Below the pieces are notes generated by a model. The model was not told the origin of the DNA and did no database searches. It saw nothing but the letters and a program-made list of their open reading frames with translations. Of a stretch of 64,000 nucleotides of DNA, positions 58,373 to 64,000 are shown in pieces. Location: the NCBI RefSeq assembly GCF_016906535.1, contig NC_057376.1, forward strand, positions 1,116,001 through 1,180,000, given 5' to 3'. How positions within the stretch are numbered: the stretch's first letter is position 1; the number at the start of each line of letters is the position of its first letter. The stretch comes from Rhizoctonia solani. Lineage: Eukaryota > Basidiomycota > Agaricomycetes > Cantharellales > Ceratobasidiaceae. The translations under genes and the position numbers were made by a program.

Positions 58373-60359
58373 ATGGAGTTGGCGGGTGTCAAAGACAAGA
58401 AATCAAGCGAGCTCTCCCAAGTTATTACACGAGAGGACATCGCTCAAGGAGACTCATCTTCGTCGGTGGTCTCTCCTCCCCCCGAGGCGTATCAATTATA
58501 CAAAAGACGCTGGTTAGGACTAGTTGGCATAGTGAGTAACCAATGGCTTAATTCAAATAATCCGCTTATTCACCACCCTCCTGCAGTGTCTTTTGAATAT
58601 TATATCGGGGTTGAACTGGCTTTGGTTCTCATCCATAGCAATAAATAGTAAGCCCCTCCCATGTCGATTGCGGAACACAGGCATTTGACCCCTGTAGCAT
58701 CTCAGGAATTCGGCGTCTCACTTGAAAGGGTGAACTGGCTGGGCAATAGCGTCAACTTGATTTACCTTCCAGTATCTATGATTGTGCCCCTGGGCTTCTC
58801 TCGATTGGGCCTCCGCATATCGGTATCTTATCCGCATTACCACCCCGTTGGACTATGCTGACGTACCTCGCTGATTGAATAGTGCATCATTGGTTCAATT
58901 GGACTGTTGATATCTGCGTGGATTCGCTATGCTGGGACCACAAGAAGCCTTTCCCCAGATGGCAGATATGCTCTGCTGCTAATCGGACAGGTACATACCA
59001 TTTCAGCCAAACCTATCCGGCGGACAAATTTGGAGACTGACTCCATGATCAGATATTCACAGGATTTTCGCAGCCATGGTTCCAGATACTTGGCCCCAAG
59101 TATAGCGAAACCTGGTTTGACTTGCGCGGACGAACGACGTCTACCATGATAATTTCTATTGCCAATCCGGTTGGGGCAGCGCTCTCACAGCTCATTGCAC
59201 CAGCGTTTTCGACAGTACGAGAATCAGTTAGTAAATTGATAATTATATCTGGTCAGTAAACTGAAGAATCCATTAGGTGTTGATCCTTGCTATTATCACC
59301 TCGGCTGCTGCTCCCACTGCAATACTGATAGCTTCAAAACCTCCGACACCACCCAGTACGTGTGCTATCAAATGACGTCGGTACCTTACAAGCCTTCTCA
59401 CTTTTCCGATGACTTCAGCTTATGCCGGATCTCATCCCTCCCCACCTGCAGCACAGATATTCCGTGCTTTCATAGGGAAGGCTCGCCAAGGCGACGCATT
59501 CATGTCGTTCCGCGAGCGAATCGACATGGCTATTGTTACCCTCCTTTTCGGTTCATTCGTCGCAGCATTCAGTGCATTCTCCATTCTGATCAATCAGATT
59601 TTCGTGAGTAATCTGTCGGGATCTCACTTTTCCTTGCCTAAGTCTTTGTATTGGATGTAGGCACCTTATGGCTATTCGTCTGACGCGGCGGGAATCATGG
59701 GTGGTGTACTCATCCTTGCTGGCATTGTTGGAGCCGTGATCCTTTCTCCCATATTTGATCGATATCTTACACACCACCTCGCACTGGCCTCCAAGGTATT
59801 GGTCCCGTTGCTTGCCGCAAGCTATATTGCATTAATATGGGATGGTAAGTCACGAAGGTTTTAAATCACCAGTGTTCTCCTGAAACTCAATTGCCGCACT
59901 AACGCCTTTTCTTTTGCATTTGCCTTTTGCTTTAGTCCGCGTAAACAATTATGCCGGCCTTTATGTTGTCATGGTCGTCATTGGAGTTGCATCCTTCACC
60001 CTCTTGCCAATCGCACTGGAAATCGGATGCGAGGTCACACGTAGCGCCGAAACTTCCTCTGCAGCTCTATGGTTCACTGGAAACCTGCTCTCAGTGGTTT
60101 TTGTTCTATGTAAGTGGTAGTAACATATTTTCATGTGATTCTCGATTGACCTGACCTAAAACTAGCCATGAATGCATTAAAAGATGATTCGCCGGATGCG
60201 AATCCTCCATCGAATATGTTCAAATCCCTCATTTTCCAAGCTTGCTTCGTTGCCGTAGTCGCAGTAAGCGTATTCGGCTTGAAGGGGCAGCAGACTAGGC
60301 GAGAACTCGATGTCCAGAAGCAGCAGGCAAGGCAAGAAGGGGAGCCACATGGGAGCTGA
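58373..60359 (+). CDS. SLC49-like MFS transporter (FLVCR/DIRC2 type), copy 1
   Basis: SLC49 members export heme, choline or vitamins in animals; fungal ones are uncharacterised as far as I know. ATG 58373 gives MELAGVKDKKSSELSQVITR and EAYQLYKRRWLGLVGI, the family's RRW entry to helix 1. ASQEFGVSLERVNWLGNSVN, SAWIRYAGTTRSLSPDGRYA and SQPWFQILGPKYSETWFDL are SLC49 hallmarks: the PK-S-x-x-WF region matches the FLVCR Q-PF-x-x-x-P-x-K-x-x-x-x-WF motif. RGRTTSTMIISIANPVGAAL continues it. Later helices include GVLILAGIVGAVILSPIFDR and LYVVMVVIGVASFTLLPIAL. It ends QTRRELDVQKQQARQEGEPH, GS with TGA at 60357-60359. About 480 residues in roughly ten exons. A close paralog lies 3.5 kb downstream with a decayed third copy between. 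Confidence 0.85.
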
Positions 60360-61048
60360 TATTTAGAACCATGTAGCACTAAGTGATATGCCCTGTATAG
60401 TTATTCGACAATACCTGCGATGAAAGTGTTTGTTTCATTAAGTATGCCCAGAGAAATTGGGGTTCCCCGAGAGGGTTGGACAGGTATTTTTTTCTCGCTG
60501 GAATCGGTGGATGTATGCATAGCTTTATTATTTGTTGAGCAGATGTTTACGTATCACTTCGGAACTAGCTACATGGAATTCAAGGTTCAGGTTCGCAATT
60601 TACTGGCATATAAAAATGGATTGGGAGGAACCTTCAACCACTGAATGTCGTGAACTCCTCAAGGCTATTGCTTCCGAACCAAAATCCGGTGCATTCCAAA
60701 GGTTACCTTTTGAAGAGCTCATCCATCCAGCGTACTGAATGCCCGATTACCATGCTCTGTACGCCCACATCTGAAGACCATAGTTGCACCTATATACCAT
60801 GGTCAGGCAGTTACTCCTGCAGTCACCTCCAAGTTACAGCGCCATGCCCAAGATGAAGAACGAGAAGAACGAGATTACCGTAAAGTGTTCTACTCTGCAA
60901 AGAACGATACGCGGTATCTTCTATCGTCTCCCATGTGTAGTGTACTTTCTCAGCTGCAATACCAACTATGAGCTCACGCTATGGATCGTATATATCAGTG
61001 GGTAATGTACATATAAGCCCTATAAGTATTTAACATAATGCACAAAAG
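60360..61048. other. Intergenic with possible bromodomain-like remnant
   Basis: Between copy 1 and the decayed third copy, a plus-strand stretch at about 60624-60850 reads ECRELLKAIASEPKSGAFQR, then MPDYHALYAHI and, past stops, RP-LHLYTMVRQ. This resembles the YPDYYxxIxxP core of a bromodomain, but stops break it. I treat it as an unproven relic. Confidence 0.3.
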
Positions 61049-61475
61049 TATACCATCGCTGTGGCCTTTGTATTTATAGTGGCATGGACTCGATATACAA
61101 GCACCCCGATATCTTTATATTTTGGTGGCGGGTTTTGTTTGATTCTATTGGTCCGGATAGCAATATCTCGGTTATAGCCACGAGCACCGCAAAAGAGACT
61201 TGAAATTTGGTGTTAATCCCATGGAGTTTACTTGCCTCCGAATAACCATGATTTGAAGTACTCGGTCCCAAATACAGTGAGCAGTCATTCCAACCCAAAG
61301 ATTGAACAGCATATGCTGCTGAATATGAGAAAATTCACCTTTCGTCAACCCACTATTAAACATGTACAGGGTATTCGTCTTTCAAGCTAGCTTTGTTGCT
61401 ACTTGCACAGTGCTTATGGCCAAATAAACATGACGAGAGATGGATGTTCAGATGCGGCACGAACAGAACATGAAT
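61049..61475 (+). pseudogene. Remnant of a third SLC49-like transporter copy
   Basis: Three pieces follow the order of the intact paralogs. AFVFIVAWTRYTSTPISL at about 61060 matches LISAWIRYAGTTRSLSPDG; LGPKYSE at about 61268 matches ILGPKYSETWF; and LLNMYRVFVFQASFVA at about 61350-61410 matches PPSNMFKSLIFQACFVA. Broken frames then give REMDVQM, where the copies have RRELDVQKQ. The central and later helices between the second and third piece are missing. Several stops are present, so it cannot encode a transporter. Confidence 0.8.
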
Positions 61476-61962
61476 AAACAAAACTAACACGGAGTCTCCT
61501 GGGATCCCTCCTTCCCAGTTGGTTATATGCGGGCAAGATATGTGTCAGCAAGCCAAGGAAGATCCGTCTGTTTGGTCCAGTTCCCAATATAAATAGCTAT
61601 CGAGGAGCGACCACCCCTTTGGTAGCTCAAGTCTCCATGATTTATATGGACATAGAAGAGGATCGTTAATTATTAAATCTCGGCTCGCTCCGAATTCTGT
61701 GATATACGAGCCACCCTGGTGTTTAATCCTATACTTTTCTGGCGAGCGAACTACTCGACCGGCACACAGAAATGGAAAGGCGATAATCCAGATTCTTCCT
61801 AAACCTCTGGGCGTGTCTTCGTTGGCTATACAGATTGAATCATAGAAACTCGGCCGGCAACTACTGACGATAGTTCTGCTATCTATGACAATTGATAAGG
61901 TGCTGTCGAGGACTTGACACTCCAAGCTCAACACACCATTCACCCTCGTTGCGATATATGCA
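61476..61962. other. Promoter region of transporter copy 2
   Basis: About 490 bp upstream of the second intact transporter. A minus-strand open frame (61545-61943) covers most of it but shows no family motif. Confidence 0.4.
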
Positions 61963-63934
61963 ATGTCGGCTTCAGATGCAGATAGTTACAAACAGGGCCA
62001 GTCATCTGTGGGCCAAGGTCTTGGAGAAAGCGAGAACAGTGGCGACCCATTCAACGAATCTCACGTCGTTGAATATCGACTATACAAGCGGCGTTGGACT
62101 GGGTTGCTAGGAGTTGTAAGTCTCTGACATTCAGGTATCATATATACTCCGCCAACGAGATCCATCACTCGATGCCAGTGTCTACTCAATTTTGTCGCCG
62201 GTGCAGCATGGTTCTGGTTTGCTTCAATTGCTATTCCAGGTATGTTTGCCTCGCATAAGGCTCTGAGCTCGCTCAACTATCGTGGCATGAGCACAGTGTC
62301 GGAGGATTTTGGCATATCACTCGGTCAAGTCAACTGGCTCGCCAATTGCGTCAATGTAGCATTTTTACCCGTGTCGCTCGTTATTCCTAGCGTATGTTCG
62401 CGTTATGGCCTTCGTATTTCGGTACGGATATTTTCACTCACTCCCTCTGTTATTTGCTCACGAGCGTCATATATCATACGTTCTACGATGGGGTCAAAAA
62501 GTGCTTTATCGGAACGATTGTGACTTTGGTTGGAGCATGGGTCCGCTACGCAGGAACCGCGCCGTCCCTTTCCCCCAACGGGAAATTTGGATTGTTGCTC
62601 TTTGGCCAAGTAAGTAGCACCTGCAAAGATTCCAAAGTGAAGCATTGAATTCCAAGCTTACATGCAAACTCTCTCCTAGATTTTGCTCGGAATTGGCCAG
62701 CCCTGGTTCCTCATAATAGGCCCGAAATATAGCGAAGTCTGGTTCGATCTGAAGGGACGAACAACGGCCACAATGCTTGTGTCCATCTCTAATCCAATCG
62801 GTACCTCATTTGGCCAGATAGTCGCCCCGTACTGTCCATCAGTACGAGTTTCCGTAAGTTCAATGGTGATATATACATATACACCCACTTGAGAGAGAAA
62901 AAAGATACTTATATTGGCAATAATGACCACCGGCCTGGCTCCGTCCGTGCTGCTCATATATTCGGCTCCCCCTACCCCACCCAGTAGGTTGTGATAAAAA
63001 CGCATCTCTGCTGCATGTATTGATCGTGTCTGTACAGCGTTTTCAGGATCTCATCCTTCTCCCCCTCCTATCCAAACGCTACGTGCCTTTTTGGGGCGCT
63101 CTCGATCAGGAGAAATCACTATGACCCCACGAGAAAGGCTGGATTCGGTAATACTCCTACTGACATTTGGCCTTATGGTAGCTGCGCTTAATACTCTCGG
63201 AATTATATTAGCTCAAGCTATCGTAAGTATCTTGGGTCAAGTGGTCAAACGGATGAGTAAGAGGCTAACTTTCGCAGGCCCCGTACGGATATACACCCGA
63301 GGACGCTGGCATCATTGGTGGAGTGTATGTCCTGGCGGGAATTGTTGGTGCTGTGGTTATCATGCCTATATTCGATCGATATTTGACCCACCACCTGGCA
63401 CTTGCGTCCAAGGTAATCACCACCATGCTCGCGGCTTGCTTCATTTCGCTCATCTGGGCCGGTAAGTAAATGTTTTCACTAACCATCGCCCCTACTAAAC
63501 AGCCTGTAAATTCAGTTCGCGAAGATAATGCTCCTGCCATATACGTCATTGTAGTGGTCCTGGGTATCAGTTGCTTCACGCTGCTACCCATCACTCTTGA
63601 GATCGCTTGTGAAATTACACGCAGCCCTGAGGCATCGTCTGCGATTCTGTGGCTCTTGGCGTACCTACTCACCACGATATTCATTCCTAGTAAGTTAGCC
63701 CGAGTGCTCGAGGCTCCTACTGTACCAACCCTTGCTTTACTAGTTGTAGACCACATGCGGGACGATTCTCCAACGGCCAATCCGCCATCCAATATGCGAC
63801 GTGGGCTTATTTTCGAGGCAGGAATCGCAGCCAGTTGCGTCGTGATCATTTTAGGGCTAAGAGGAAAACAATCACGCCGAGAATTGGATGTGCAAAAGCA
63901 GCAAGAGGCAGCACGACGTGGTGTCATAATTTGA
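61963..63934 (+). CDS. SLC49-like MFS transporter (FLVCR/DIRC2 type), copy 2
   Basis: ATG 61963 gives MSASDADSYKQGQSSVGQGL and VVEYRLYKRRWTGLLG, the same entry as copy 1. MSTVSEDFGISLGQVNWLAN, AWVRYAGTAPSLSPNGKFGL and GIGQPWFLIIGPKYSEVWFD then align with copy 1. KGRTTATMLVSISNPIGTSF, GGVYVLAGIVGAVVIMPIFD and RYLTHHLALASKVITTMLAA follow. VREDNAPAIYVIVVVLGISC and FTLLPITLEIACEITRSPEA are the late helices. It ends RRELDVQKQQEAARRGVII with the stop at 63932-63934. Intron positions match those of copy 1, so the two are tandem duplicates. About 485 residues. Copy 2 has diverged most in the N-terminal tail; substrate is unknown for both. Confidence 0.85.
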
Positions 63935-64000
63935 TATTGGTATGAAGACGTACAGTAGTATGAAGACATGCATTCGTCCACAAACAATTAATTAACGTGT

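Noticed and set aside
63265..63987. 240-residue minus-strand open frame
   Set aside because: Antisense to the last exons of transporter copy 2, which has clear family motifs on the plus strand.

Overview
The window looks like nuclear DNA of a filamentous basidiomycete (Agaricomycetes). Genes are interrupted by many GT-AG introns, mostly about 45-75 nt, with dense packing on both strands and a eukaryotic housekeeping set. A pyranose 2-oxidase, an SLC49-type transporter family and a P450 next to an alpha/beta hydrolase fit a plant-associated or saprotrophic agaricomycete. A Rhizoctonia-like (Cantharellales) source is my guess from gene content only. No prokaryotic features, CRISPR arrays, rRNA or convincing tRNA genes were seen. 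CDS spans below include introns; exons were joined by eye from splice sites and family motifs.

Layout. 1-7.95 kb: RTF1 (3' end outside the window), a SnoaL-fold protein with a low-complexity N-terminus, a glutathione transferase, a CRAL-TRIO (Sec14-like) protein and an unidentified protein. 8.2-16.1 kb: COG3 of the Golgi tethering complex, an MFS transporter and a LYAR-type nucleolar zinc-finger protein. 16.3-26.8 kb: a run of minus-strand genes: ATG3, a monocarboxylate-transporter-like MFS protein, a TM9SF/EMP70 protein and a NEDD1-like WD40 protein. 27.1-29.6 kb: RPS23 and PIG-U. 30.0-34.2 kb: a pyranose 2-oxidase gene, one intron of which carries a 1.83-kb element with 27-bp terminal inverted repeats. 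35.9-43.2 kb: mitochondrial tyrosyl-tRNA synthetase and queuine tRNA-ribosyltransferase as a divergent pair, then the DEAD-box helicase DBP10. 43.5-50.1 kb: an alpha/beta hydrolase, a cytochrome P450, and a decayed second copy of the hydrolase. 50.8-57.4 kb: CDP-diacylglycerol synthase, a WBP4-like U1-type zinc-finger protein and an F-box/WD40/UIM protein resembling Ufo1. 58.4-63.9 kb: two SLC49-like MFS transporters with the remains of a third copy between them.

How they work together. Most genes are independent core functions: transcription elongation, vesicle traffic, autophagy, ribosome biogenesis, translation, GPI anchoring and phospholipid synthesis. One head-to-head pair is functionally suggestive: TyrRS and TGT both act on tRNA-Tyr and share a 133-bp intergenic region. 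The accessory part (30-34 kb, 45-50 kb, 57-62 kb) shows an inserted element, duplications and decay. No previously undescribed multi-gene system is evident. The most notable points are the element that sits neatly inside a pyranose oxidase intron, and the loss of the catalytic histidine in that same enzyme.
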